Assembly: GCA_022818135.1 (NCBI GenBank)
Contig: JAFMSR010000036.1
Coordinates: 124,001 to 188,000, forward strand
DNA from: Saxidomus purpurata
Lineage: Eukaryota > Mollusca > Bivalvia > Venerida > Veneridae
Length of the DNA stretch: 64,000 bases
Direction: 5' to 3'
Position numbers and translations under genes: made by a program. Positions 12,894-25,024 of the stretch are shown here, in pieces; position 1 is the stretch's first letter, and every line of letters starts with the position of its first letter. The notes under the pieces were generated by a model. That model did not search any database and had not been told where the DNA came from. It worked only from the letters and a program-made list of their open reading frames with translations.

Positions 12894-14839
12894 GAAACAA
12901 ATGGCTTCTGGATATCTTAAAACGCTTAAAACAGGTCAACGATGATAAATTATACCATTTTTACAAGTTTTGAGGTAATATTTTTGTTTGTCACGTATTT
13001 TCGCGACCCCGCTTGTGCCGGATTTTCAGAAATATTTGCCGATTTTTCAGCGATTTAAGATATTTCAAAAGCTTAAAAACGGATATCAAATGTATTTACA
13101 TTAATCTAAATATATACTGAACGTTATCAGACACAATTAATTATTGGGAAATTTCTTTCATTTTTTTCGATTTCTCAGGGGGAATTTTTATCTCTGGAGG
13201 GGGAAAAAAAGATGCTTTTTCGGTGGGGGAAGCAGCCGATATTCGGAGGTGAAAACAGCTGATTGAGGGCCCTGCAAGAGCTGTCCATAAGACAGCAACC
13301 TCGACTATTGTGGGTGTTTGCTAATAAAACAAAACTTTTATCAGTGTAATAGCAAAACAAAATTCTGCTAACTATTAAGTATAAACTAGGAAAGTTGAAT
13401 CATAAAAAAAGTCAAAATCTATAACTATAGATTTAATTTTTGGTAAATTAATTGTTTGATACAAAATTTACCCCTGAACACTACATAATGTATTGCTAAG
13501 TTTGATATAACTACCATAAGTGGTTACTGAGATATGTGCATGATAGTACCTAGCAGGCAAAACTTTAACCAAATTTTCAAAGTCAAACAAGGGCCTAAAT
13601 TTGCACTAAATTTATCTGTCTTGACTGTGTGACGAGACCTCTTAAGACATAAAAAAAAGTTTCAAGTCAATATCATAAGTGGTTACTGAGATATATCTGC
13701 ATGTAGTACCTAGCAGGCAAAACTTTAACCAAATTTTCAAAGTCAAACAAGGGCCATTATTTGCACTAAATTTATACAAGAGTTATCTGACTTGACTGTG
13801 TGACACCCCTAGAGACATTAACGAAGTTTCAAGTCAATATCATAAGTGGTTACTGAAATATGTGCATGATAGTACCTAGCAGGCAAAACTTTAACCAAAT
13901 ATTCAAAGCCAAACAAGGGCCATAATTTGTACTAAATTTATACAAGAGTTATCTGACTTGACTGTGTGACACCCCTAGAGACATTAACGAAGTTTCAAGT
14001 CAATATCATAAGTTGTTACTGAAATATGTGCATGATAGTACCTAACAGGCAAAACTTTAACCAAATATTCAAAGTCAAACAAGGGCCATAATTTGTACTA
14101 AATTTATACCAGAGTTATCTGACTTGACCGTGTGACACCCCTTAAGACACTAACAAAGTTCAAGTCAATATCATAAGTGGTTACTGAGATATGTGCATGA
14201 TAGTACCTAGCAGGCAAAACTTTAACCAAATTTTCAAAGTCAAACAAAGGCCATAATTTGTATCAAATTTATACATTCAAGAGTTATCTGACTTGACTGT
14301 GTGACACCCCTTAAGACATTAACAAAGTTCAAGTCAATATCATAAGTGGTTACTGAGATGTGTGCATGATAGTACCTAGCAGGCAAAACTTTAACCAAAT
14401 TTTCAAAGTCAAACAAGGGCCATTATTTGCACTAAATTTATACAAGAGTTATCTGACTTGACTGTGTGACACCCCTAGAGACATTAACGAAGTTTCAAGT
14501 CAATATCATAAGTGGTTACTGAAATATGTGTATGATAGTACCTAGCAGGCAAAACTTTAACAAAATTTTCAAAGTCAAACAAGGGCCATTACTTGTATCA
14601 AATTTATACAAAAGTTATCTGACTTGACCGTGTGACACCCCTAATGACATTAACAAAGTTCAAGTCAACATCATAAGTTGTTACTGAAATATGTGCATGA
14701 TAGTACCTAGCAGGCAAAACTTTAACAAAATTTTCAAAGTCAAACAAGGGCCATAATTTGTACTAAATTTATACAAGAGTTATCTGCCTTGATTGTATGA
14801 CACCCCTAAAGACATGAACAAAGTTTCAAGTCAATATCA

Positions 14840-16121
14840 TAAGTGGTTACTGAGATATGTGCATGATAGTACTTAGCAGGCAAAACTTTAACCAAAGAAG
14901 CAACGCCGACGCACAAGTGACTGTAATAGCTCTCCATATTCTCCGAATAGTCGAGCTAAAAAGCTAATTCACCTGTTTGAACTACAGAGCTGACGAAGCT
15001 AATTCACCTGTTTGAACTATAGAGCCGACAAAGCTAAGGCCATCCTTAAAAAATTGTTTGCCCTAACGCGACCCAGAATTTTTTTTTCAGCGGGTAGGTA
15101 GGTAGGTAGGTCTTCTTTTTTTTTAATTTTTTTTTTTTGATTTTCAAATGTTTTATAGATGTTGTATTAACTTGGTACATACCTTGACATGTATGTTGTA
15201 TCTTAGATTTATAGCACATATTGTACACTTAATATTTGCACCTTTCTTGTCTTAATATTTCTCTATTGGCTATTAGCACCCCACTGTAGAATGCTGTTAA
15301 CCTGCTTTGTAAAATACTTTGAAAGACCTTGCTGACACTGAACATTTTGTAAGTTCTCGCATTAATTAAATTAATTTTTACAGTGATGCAAATTAATTTT
15401 CCTTTGTTGAAGTTCAAATTTTATAGATGTTTTATGTGATCCTGTTCCTAACCTGGCCACAGGTCCAAATACAAGGCTCACTCGGACACCGAGTTGTTTG
15501 ACATTCCATAGCTTAATAACTTCTTCTAATTTACGATGATTTTACAACACTATATTAAAGCACTCTTCTGGAATGAGCCTTGTTAAGCACTTTTGGAGCC
15601 TGGCTAATGGCTAAAATGATAATGTGCAAACCACCACCCATGTAGATATGTTACAAAGCAGGTTAACAGCATTCTACAGTGGGGTGCTAATAGCCAATAG
15701 AGAAATATTAAGACAAGAAAGGTGCAAATATTAAGTGTACAATATGTGCTATAAATCTAAGATACAACATACATGTCAAGGTATGTACCAAGTTAATACA
15801 ACATCTATAAAACATTTGAAAATCAAAAAAAAAAAATTAAAAAAAAAAGAAGACCTACCTACCTACCTACCCGCTGAAAAAATTCTGGGTCGCGTTAGGG
15901 CAAACAATTTTTTAAGGATGGCCTTAGCTTTGTCGGCTCTATAGTTCAAACAGGTGAATTAGCTTCGTCAGCTCTGTAGTTCAAACAGGTGAATTAGCTT
16001 TTTAGCTCGACTATTCGGAGAATATGGAGAGCTATTACAGTCACTTGTGCGTCGGCGTTGCTTCTTTGGTTAAAGTTTTGCCTGCTAAGTACTATCATGC
16101 ACATATCTCAGTAACCACTTA
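14840..16121. repeat. ~472-bp inverted repeat with 338-bp spacer
   Basis: Positions 14840-15312 and 15651-16121 are reverse complements, differing mainly in A/T-run lengths. Each arm spans the end of family C, two minisatellite units and the left end of the Harbinger-like element, so the arm copies a junction rather than one mobile element. The spacer (15313-15650) is unique. This is either a genuine inverted duplication inside the Harbinger-like element or a sequencing/assembly fold-back. Confidence 0.9.
14961..15037 (+). repeat. 35-bp minisatellite, block 3
   Basis: About two units between the end of family C and the Harbinger-like element. An inverted copy of the same units lies at about 15924-16004, inside the right arm of the inverted repeat. 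Confidence 0.95.
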
Positions 16122-18319
16122 CAGTGAATAATCTAGCCGTGCGTCCTGCGTCATAGACGCACAAAAAATGCAAAGGACGCAAAGATTTGAAATATGTGCG
16201 TCCTTTAGGACGCAAGCACGTGAAAAGCGAGACTTGGGTATATGCTCGCGGCAGTTTGTATAAAAGAATATCGTCCACGAACTTGCGTTTCCTGCGAGTA
16301 TTTAGAAGAATTTTCGCATGAAATCGTTAAAAAATCGCGGCACTTCGAGGGTGTTAAATCGCGGTACTTAGAGTGGTGTTTCAGACAGCTAACAGGACTT
16401 TAAATTAGAATTATTTTTTACTTTTGTACATTTATCAAATTCGAAAATATTTGCCAACCAACGTACATTTGTAAAGCTTGATATAGTGCATAACCAAAAT
16501 AAAACTTACTCATATTATAAATTGTCTTTTCCAAACTAGTTTTTATAATCCAAAATAATCAGACCCAAAATATTCGGTCTTTTTAATGCCACGTGCTTCG
16601 CTCGGATCAAACGAAATTTGGCGTCGGCGTACGTGCTTTGATCTCGTAACACCTGCGGCTTTATGAGTAAAAGAAGTCGCTGTAGAAATTATTGTATTCG
16701 ACAAAGTTAATTCTTTAAAATAAATACATTGTAGAAGAAAATTGTTACTTAGAAAAAATCGGCTTGAAGCGCCACGATTTTGTTATAAACATAACGTTTA
16801 TTTTAAGTAAAGAATACTTGGAACTTATTAATGTTAATTAAGTCAATTGAAAATACTTTTCGCATTCACAAATTATCAAACGTTACTCAATCAGTGGTGT
16901 CACATAGCTCGAGATTTCAAAGTTGACGTAGTTAGTTTGTCATCCTTTATGAATGCTCGTATTTTTTCACACCTACCGCGACATTCGCGAGTGACAAATG
17001 CTAATTGGAGAATAAACCTCGACTAATTACAGCAGATTTTTTAACGGAAATAAATATTTAAAATCTACGTAAAAGGTAATTAATATTTTCAGTAACTCAA
17101 TACTTTTAGAAACAATTATATTTGGAAAAAAACAACATATCACAGCGGCGATTCGCAACGAAAATAATTCAAATACTATTTGAAAGACCTTGGTGTCAGA
17201 TAATATCAAATTGAGTGGAATGTTTTCATCTGACATTGCCAGGTTTAACATTTAGTTCTGGCTTCCAAAACTCTAAATGCCACTATTTTTATATTTTGTT
17301 TTTCGTCAGGTGCGGCTTTATAATATAGAGTTTTGGATCAGCACTACTACAAATCCTTACCAGAATAACAGAGCATGCAAATTTTCATCTAATGTACGTT
17401 GAGTAGGGAAATATGGACATGTTTAGGTCATATATTTATTAATTCATATTTTCAAACCAATTACGATGTTCTACAACCAATGTTGACTACAAAAACATCG
17501 ATTGTTCAAACATGAATCATTTTGTTTACATTTGCAACGGACTTTCCAGCGAGATCTCGTATGACGCCATCGCACTTATTTTTCATGTAGTTCAGAACGC
17601 TTGATATTTCCTTTTGATTAGTGTTTAGATGATATAAAGGACAAGTGTAAATATAAAATAACATTTTCCACTATGTTTTTTAATTTGAAAACAAAATTAC
17701 TTTATTTTCGACGCGTTACATAACCTGAAAGTGTTCGCGCCAAAACCCACATGGTCATGTAAATAAATAAACTGTCCCCGACTGTGATCGCAATTTTCGG
17801 CGATTTCCCGCGGATATCCTTTTCCAAAGGTTCGTGGGAATGGTCAAGTGATAATTGTCAAATCGACAAGATGGCTACCATATATGTGAAAATTCTGACC
17901 TGCTCGAAACTTTCGTTGTGCTTTACATTAAATAGATAAAATTTGATGTTCAAATTTGGCAAATTAAAAGATTATAGTCTTATTAATAAAATTATTTATT
18001 CTTTTCATCATTTCTCATGAAATACTGAAATGCGAGTGTGTCAGATTTCTGACACGATTATTGGTACGATTTCCCTACGGAGTGAGCTTCAGCGTACCCG
18101 TTCTGTCAAGCATAGTCATGAAGAACTGATTGGTATTACTTACGAAAGAACTACAGAAAAGAAATACCGGAAAGATGGAAAAGGACAAAAAACGGAATGG
18201 TTTTTCTCGACGGCAGAAAAAAATTTTTTTTGGCTTTCAGATCCCCAAAAAAAATCAGTCAGGAGGATTTTCATCAGTCGGTCGCGTTAGGGCAAACAAA
18301 CAATTTTTTAAGGATGGCC
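15038..18319. mobile_element. Harbinger-like element, TAA TSD, disrupted
   Basis: The left end, GGCCATCCTTAAAAAATTG then CCCTAACGCGACC, is matched in inverse at 18276-18319. TAA is duplicated at 15035-15037 and 18320-18322, and removing one copy restores the minisatellite unit (GCTAATTCAC). A 3-bp TWA target and GG-ends are typical of PIF/Harbinger. The interior contains the large inverted repeat and then A+T-rich sequence (16122-18190) with no transposase or other recognisable gene. A GACGCAC/GTGCGTC repeat cluster lies near 16140-16215. Confidence 0.65.
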
Positions 18320-18394
18320 TAATTCACCTGTTTGAACTATAGAGCCGACAAAGCTAATTCACCTGTTTGAACTATAGAGCTGAGAAGGTTAATT
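18320..18394 (+). repeat. 35-bp minisatellite, terminal units
   Basis: The last two units. The second degrades into AGAGCTGAGAAGGTTAATTTC and passes into the family F core that follows, which the unit resembles. Confidence 0.9.
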
Positions 18395-18790
18395 TCATCA
18401 TTTTTCTATAATTCAAGGGCCATAATTCAAAAGTGACGGGGCTATTTGGCTGGTTATCGATCTTGGCCTAGATATTATGCCCACAAACATTTTCACTTAG
18501 CTTGATGAAGATTGTATGAAAATCTTTTGACTGAGAGAGCGGATAAGGCTAATTTTGCTATATTCAAGGGCCATAATCCAAAAGTGCCTGGTTCGATTTG
18601 GCTGGTTATCAAACTTGGCAGAGACATAATGCCAAGACATTATGCCAACAAAAATTTTCACAAAGTTTGATGAAGATCAGATGAAAACTGTTTGACTGAG
18701 AGCGGACAAAGTGTGGACGCCTCCAGCACGCCTACCACTGCTGTTCCCATAATACGTCTCTTTGGGCAAGAATAGTGTTCAGGAGTTATG
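18395..18790 (+). mobile_element. Pearl-type family F core and 3' part
   Basis: Two core units of ~150 bp with CAAGGGCCATAAT, TTTGGCTGGTTATC and GATGAAGAT motifs, then a tail from GTGTGGACGCC to GTTCCCATAATACG. An inverted copy lies at 49838-50075. The core segment TTTTGACTGAGAGAGCGGAT then AAGGCTAATT is close to the 35-bp minisatellite unit. Confidence 0.65.
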
Positions 18791-19376
18791 AAGCAAGCGT
18801 CTCACAGTCTGTGTCCTCTCCATGTGCTCAATAATTGTGCCATGTAATTTTAAAATCCTTCCATGAATGAGTTACCATGCATACAGTATTCCATCACTTT
18901 TAAACACTGTAACCTTGACCTTTGAGGTAGGGACGTGGGTCTTGCACACGACATGTCGACTTGATGTGGTAACATTTGTGCCAAGTTATCTTTAAATTAA
19001 TAAATGCATGGCAAAGCTACAGTCCGGACACAAATGTGTGCATATATACAGGGGTCCATTCCCATCAAACTCTAAGTGTGACCTTGACCTTCAAGGTAGG
19101 GATGTGGGTCTTGCACATGACACTTTGTCTTGATGTGCTAGACATTTGTGCCAAGTTATATAAAAATCCTTAAATGCATGACAAAGTTACAGCCCGGACA
19201 CGAATGTATGCATGTAAAGAGGATTCCATTACCTTCAAACTCTAAGTGTGACCTTGACCTTTGAGGGAGGGACGTGGGTCTTGCACACAACACACTGTCT
19301 TGATGTGCTGAACATTTGTGCCAAGTTATTTCAAAAGCTTTCAAAGCATGACAAAGTTGCAGCCTGGACACGAAAA
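18791..19376 (+). mobile_element. Pearl-type family A, degenerate fragment
   Basis: Starts at CAAGCGTCTCACAGTCTG, inside the family A 5' region, and holds three diverged core units. It stops after GGACACGAAAA without the tetranucleotide tract or hairpin. It is older than the other copies. Confidence 0.8.
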
Positions 19377-19515
19377 AATGTAAGAAGCACACACAAATAT
19401 AACCCCACAATACCATTTTAACCCCACAAGTTCATGTAAGACTGTACAGAAGGACAAATGGACAATGACCATTGCAATATATCCCTCATGCTTTGCCAAA
19501 AAATGTTGTTCTTAC

Positions 19516-19674
19516 TTGGTTGAGTTTCTCAACTGCTTGCCCAGCATCAGGTCTTTGCTTCAGTTCTTTTTCATCTTCAAGGATGGCTATAATGTCATCT
19601 ATACATTCGTTCAGCTCACTGTCTTCAAGTTCCATTGAAGCAGAGTGGAATATTGCATTTCGTCTTCCCAGTGT
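19516..19674 (-). CDS. HEPN-domain exon with RN-x3-H motif
   Basis: The exon is 159 bp, phase 0 at both ends, with acceptor TATCAG just upstream and donor GTAAGAAC. It reads TLGRRNAIFHSASMELEDSE and continues through an acidic helical stretch to QAVEKLNQ. RNAIFH fits the HEPN signature (R, polar residue, x3, H), which forms the RNase site in active HEPN proteins and is also found in non-catalytic ones. It follows directly from exon 19980-20543 in frame. The counterpart in vertebrate CXorf38 and DZIP3-like proteins carries an equivalent RN...HS segment (from memory). The next exon in the same phase and strand is the coiled coil at 2168-2476. Confidence 0.75.
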
Positions 19675-19979
19675 CTGATATAAATATTAATACAAGCAAT
19701 ATGATTTATCAGCAATCACTGGCTGGAATTCAACAAAACTTTACAGGAAGTTGCCTCTTGTTCACATAAAATTTATTATGATCCGGTTATTTAACATGTC
19801 TGTGAAATAGAAAAGACACTAATGTACTTATTATTACATTAACTTTAATTGATCAATGTACATGTAGTTGGCAAGCAGTAAACATGTAGACAATCAGTTC
19901 TTTTGATAGAATTTCACTTAAATAACATCATTTTTTGAAGGACGGACATAAAGGTCCTAAAGAAATGTGTAACTGTTAC

Positions 19980-20543
19980 CTTGCTAAAAATATCTCTTCC
20001 ATCCCCAGGTATTTTACATGAAAGATGTGAATGTAGATTGATGTTGTTGATGAAGACGTGTAGCAAACCAGCTGCATCAATATCAGAGGCATTTGACTTG
20101 TTGAAATATCCAGGTGAATGGATAAAACACTTTGCAACTTCCCATGGATCTGTACACCACTTATGTATGTCTGTGTTATTCCAGTTAGGCGTCGGTGGCT
20201 TTGAACAGTGGGAGTCGTGGGAATCCAGTATTTCTTCCATAATGGCGTCACATACATCATTCGGACATGGTTTCTTTTTTCGATTTAGGCAGCTACAATT
20301 CTTAAGTCCCCTTGGACATGTAGCTGTACTTGTACATGCATGTTTTGGTTTGAAACTTCCGACCTTGCACTGGTTACACATCTTTCCAGGTGTGTGTTTG
20401 ATGTTATGAAGAATTCTCTCATGTTCCTGCCGAACAACATCGTCAGCAAAACCATCTATACCTTGTTTAAGATATTTATACGCTAGTCCTCCTCTCACCC
20501 AGTTCCTGTACTTTGTCTTCTCTAATTCCGCTTGATGAGCCAT
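19980..20543 (-). CDS. CXorf38/DZIP3-like N-terminal exon
   Basis: The first coding exon runs from ATG (20543-20541) to donor AGCAAG|GTAAC, 188 codons. It starts MAHQAELEKTKYRNWVRGG, then has a cysteine cluster (CNQC, CTSTATC, CSC, CPNDVC; about residues 55-100) that could bind zinc. Next come WCTDPWEVAKCFIHSPGY (about residues 128-145) and a predicted helical end. The YxNWVxxG start and the PWEVAK-F--GY block are recognisable from human CXorf38 and the DZIP3-like HEPN families expanded in bivalves. Together with the next exon it makes a HEPN domain. A cytosolic role in RNA or nucleic-acid defence is inferred from the family, not shown. I chose this ATG because the block upstream is A+T-rich and lacks an acceptor in frame. 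Confidence 0.75.
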
Positions 20544-21971
20544 TTTCTTTCATGAGAGGACAATTTCTCCTCCTAGGTCTAATTATGATTTCTATCCAGC
20601 TTTTGCTTCCGATGCATTTTCCTAGAAATAGAATTTTCAGTATTTTACATAAGAAACTAAAACTATCACCGAAGATTGATATTTACCCCCACCCCTTCCC
20701 CCTCCCCCTATACACCGCTTGCACACAGAACATGCACCTTGGTGTAATATTATATAAGGCTTTTGAATGGGAAAGCATTATGATTATATTACACAACTAT
20801 TCAGACATGTGAATGTTTTAATATTTCCAAGAACCTGGTATGTTTATATAATATACTTTTGCCATTTTCTTTGAAACTTCTATTTGTATTTGTAGTTTAT
20901 TGAATCAATACGCAATGTGTTAAACTCATTTATTACTTTGTGTAAGGGACGCAATTTCTTTTGCATTATTGTGTACGTTGAAATGTCGGGACGCCATTTC
21001 TCCACCAGGGGGGAATATGTCATAGGCTGTATAAATTTAATGATAATAAAATATATCTAATAACAAAGTTATTTGTTTGTTATTTGACCCCTGTTTGAAT
21101 AAACGAATGTGAAGCACCTTTGTATAGTTATAGTAGTGTAGCAGATGTAGTACAGTAGTTTATATACTATTTGTAAAGAAGTTATTACCCTTTGACCAGT
21201 AGTGTACTTCTGACCAAAAACGCGTGACTGACCAATCACATGACGCAATCTAACCAATCACAATCATTCAGCACAAACAACATATTTTCAAAACAAACAA
21301 ACGCCATATTTTTTGGTGCTGATACATTATTTCATATTTCTGTGGGCATATTTGTATATAATTATTCCGCATCCTTTAACTATTTTTGTTTGAATTATCG
21401 CTTGTACATTTTTACAAGAAATAGTGATCCGATGTGTTTTTGACATGATTTCAATTGTCAGTAGAAAGTATAAGCATCGTGATTCTGTTATTTCGCTAGT
21501 CATTCTATGTATTGTTGTACTTTCTGTACTGACATATTATTGCCTATGCTATTTAGTATATTTTGTTATATATTCTTTTCAGTCTATCTCGGTTTGAGGG
21601 AATACACTAATCAACATCATCTGAGTTACTTCTCTTTGTTGTCCCCTGCCGACCCCATGACATAAACATTGATATAACTGCTAACTGGCAGCCTGCGACA
21701 CTTGGTAGCAATCACTCTGCAAAGTGTCGTCATCAATTCTGGCAAAGAACTTTAAAGATAAAGTGCACACACAAATCTCTAAATGAAAACTGTAGTGAAA
21801 AACAATGAAGGGCCATATTCTCTGTGAAAATAATCAGAACAAAACCTGCCAAGAGCATGCACAACTACACTTGGTATCAATCACTACTCATAATAATAAT
21901 AAATTCTTTATCTTAAGAAGGTAACATGTACAGATATTTACACATTGAAACAACAATCACTCAAGAATAGA
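20544..21971. other. Intergenic, probable 5' flank of HEPN gene
   Basis: A+T-rich with pyrimidine runs near 20690-20715. I see no gene and no repeat family shared with the rest of the window. It presumably holds the promoter of the minus-strand gene, but no core element stands out. Confidence 0.5.
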
Positions 21972-23238
21972 ACAAGAGCTGTCCCTCCCAAGTGACGAAT
22001 GCCCCCGAAAGAGGTGCCTCACAGTCTGTGTCCTCTCCATGTGCTCAATAAATGTGCTATGTAATTTTAAAATCCTTCCATGCATGACAGAGTAATCATG
22101 CATACAGTATTCCATTACTTTAAACACTAAGTGTGACCTTGACCTTTGAGGTAGGGACTTGGGTCTTGCACGCGACACATCCGCTTGATGTGCTAGACAT
22201 TTGTGCACAGTTATTTTAAAATCCTTCAAAGCATAATAAAGTTATAGTCCGGACACAAATGTATGCATATATACAGGATTCCATTACCTATAAACTCTAA
22301 GTGTGACCTTGACCTTTGTGGTAGGGATGTGGGTCATGCACGCGACACGTCGTCTTGATGTGCTAGACATTTGTGCCAAATTATTTTAAAATCCTTCAAG
22401 GCATGACAAAGTTACAGTCCGGACACGAATGTGTGCATATATGCTTATATAGAGGAATCCATTACCTTCAAACTCTAAGTATGACCTTGACCTTTGAGCT
22501 AGGGACGTGGGTCTTGCACGCGACACGTCGTCTTGATGTGCTAGACATTTGTGTCAAGTTATTTTAAAATCCTTCAAGGCATGACAAAGTTACAGTCCGG
22601 ACACGAATGTGTGCATATATGCTTATATAGAGGAATCCATTACCTTCAAATTCTAAGTATGACCTTGACCTTTGAGCTAGGGACGTGGGTCTTGCACGCG
22701 ACACGTCGTCTTGATGTGCTAGACATTTGTGCCAAGTTATTTTAAAATCCTTCAATGCATGACAAAGTTACAGTCCGGACACGAATGTGTGCATATATGC
22801 TTATATGGAGGAATCCATTACCTTCAAACTCTAAGTATGACCTCGACCTTTGAGCTAGGGACGTGGGTCTTGCACGCGACACGTCGTCTTGATGTGCTAG
22901 ACATGTGTACCTAGTTATTTTAAAATCCTTCAATGCATGACAAAGTTACAGTCCGGACACGAATGTGTGCATATATAGAGGATTCCATAACCTTCATACT
23001 CCAAGTGTGACCTTCACCTTTGAGGTAGGGATGTGGGTCTTGCACGCGACACGTCGTCTTGATGTGCTAGACATGTGTGCCAAGTTATTTTAAAATCCTT
23101 CAATGCATGACAAAGTTACAGTCCGGACACGAATTTGTAAGTGGGGACGCACGGACGGACGGACAGACGGACAGACGGACGGACGGACAGACGGACAGAC
23201 GGTGCGATTTTAATATGCCACCCTTCGGGGGCATAAAA
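21972..23238 (+). mobile_element. Pearl-type family A, copy 3 (6 core units)
   Basis: Complete copy with the ends of copy 1, six core units and an ACGG/ACAG tract at about 23152-23202. Nearly identical to copies 1, 4 and 6, apart from one extra unit near 22551-22728. Confidence 0.92.
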
Positions 23239-23785
23239 ATAAATAATTGCATTTATACCTAACAAACATCTAGTATCAAATAATGAAAATATTTTAATAC
23301 ATCATTCTGCTTATAAGGTAGTTTTTCAGTGACTGTTTAAATAAGTTAAAGATGTAACTGAGTGAATATTTGTAGGCACAGGTCATAGAGTTTATATACT
23401 CTAGGCTTGCATATCATATTTTGCTGTTCGTGTTCTACAGCACCATGAGCTCAGAAATGAAAGTAACAATTCACATTCCCCATTTGACAATCGGATACGC
23501 AAAGAAACGAGACCACCGAAATGTGCCTGACACGCAGACAGACGGGCTCAGCAATTTCATCGGACCAAACAATAATTTGCCGGTCAGGTCCGGCGGTCAT
23601 TCGCCATGACTGTGTTTATTTTTGTTGATACAACAATAACGAAGCTATTTCTTTCATAACACTGGAAAGATACCTTACAAACATTACTACACTGAAAGTA
23701 TAAAAACAACTAGATGGGTGTTCAGTAGAACACTTGCGTCGCTTTGTCAGAATAACCAATAATTTTGTGACAAAATCTAAGTATA
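23239..23785. other. No gene; fragment shared with 28434-28515
   Basis: About 23405-23490 resembles the interior of the CAGGG-ended transposon at 28021-29506 (GTTCGTGTTCTRCAGCACCATGA, with R for A or G). Otherwise unrecognised. Confidence 0.5.
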
Positions 23786-24874
23786 ACAAGAGCTGTCCCT
23801 CCCAAGTGACGAATGCCCCCGAAAGAGGTGCCTCACAGTCTGTGTCCTCTCCATGTGCTCAATAAATGTGCTATGTAATTTTAAAATCCTTCCATGCATG
23901 ACAGAGTAATCATGCATACAGTATTCCATTACTTTAAACACTAAGTGTGACCTTGACCTTTGAGGTAGGGACTTGGGTCTTGCACGCGACACATCCACTT
24001 GATGTGCTAGACATTTGTGCACAGTTATTTTAAAATCCTTCAAAGCATAATAAAGTTATAGTCCGGACACAAATGTATGCATATATACAGGATTCCATTA
24101 CCTATAAACTCTAAGTGTGACCTTGACCTTTGTGGTAGGGATGTGGGTCATGCACGCGACACGTCGTCTTGATGTGCTAGACATTTGTGCCAAATTATTT
24201 TAAAATCCTTCAAGGCATGACAAAGTTACAGTCCGGACACGAATGTGTGCATATATGCTTATATAGAGGAATCCATTACCTTCAAACTCTAAGTATGACC
24301 TTGACCTTTGAGCTAGGGACCTGGGTCTTGCACGCGACACGTCGTCTTGATGTGCTAGACATTTGTGCCAAGTTATTTTAAAATCCTTCAATGCATGACA
24401 AAGTTACAGTCCGGACACGAATGTGTGCATATATGCTTATATGGAGGAATCCATTACCTTCAAACTCTAAGTATGACCTTGACCTTTGAGCTAGGGACGT
24501 GGGTCTTGCACGCGACACGTCGTCTTGATGTGCTAGACATGTGTGCCTAGTTATTTTAAAATCCTTCAATGCATGACAAAGTTACAGTCCAGACACGAAT
24601 GTGTGCATATATAGAGGATTCCATAACCTTCATACTCCAAGTGTGACCTTCACCTTTGAGGTAGGGATGTGGGTCTTGCACGCGACACGTCGTCTTGATG
24701 TGCTAGACATGTGTGCCAAGTTATTTTAAAATCCTTCAATGCATGACAAAGTTACAGTCCGGACATGAATTTGTAAGTGGGGACGCACGGACGGACGGAC
24801 AGACGGACGGACGGACAGACGGTCAGACGGACAGACGGTGCGATTTTAATATGCCACCCTTCGGGGGCATAAAA
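23786..24874 (+). mobile_element. Pearl-type family A, copy 4 (5 core units)
   Basis: Complete copy, 5 core units, tetranucleotide tract about 24786-24838, hairpin at 24852-24870. It lies about 550 bp from copy 3 in the same orientation. Confidence 0.92.
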
Positions 24875-25024
24875 AGGGGCATAACTATGACCTTGACCTA
24901 CAAAATTTTGCGGCATCACAACCCTTTTTTCATAAGCAATGCAATTTGAGAGTTTGATAAAGAAATCTTAATAAAAGACTAAGTTATAGCCAACATTTAG
25001 TTTTCATGACAAAATATAAGTACA

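Larger units (their letters stand above)
8513..13274. mobile_element. CAGGG-ended DNA transposon, 5-bp TSD
   Basis: The ends are CAGGGCCCTCA and TGAGGGCCCTG. The target CAAGA is duplicated at 8508-8512 and 13275-13279, splitting family C just behind its tip. A G-rich TGGGGGAA motif occurs near each end, and a CGATATTCGG motif near the right end recurs in the related copy at 28021-29506. With the inner insertions removed only about 1.1 kb remains, with no transposase, so it is non-autonomous. The TIR and a 5-bp TSD are compatible with a hAT5-like group; the superfamily is inferred. Confidence 0.75.
8507..14960 (+). mobile_element. Pearl-type family C, split by insertions
   Basis: The first six bases (ACAAGA) lie at 8507-8512 and the rest resumes at 13275. 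The tip region has a perfect hairpin, GCTGTC-cataa-GACAGC, followed by CTCGACTAT. Nine core units of ~165 bp follow (landmark AAGTGGTTACTGA near 13517, 13678, 13846, 14010, 14174, 14345, 14510, 14676 and 14841). The 3' end is ATAGTCGAGCTAAAA, complementary to the 5' CTCGACTAT. It lies in the minisatellite, again between A residues. No protein is encoded. Confidence 0.85.
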
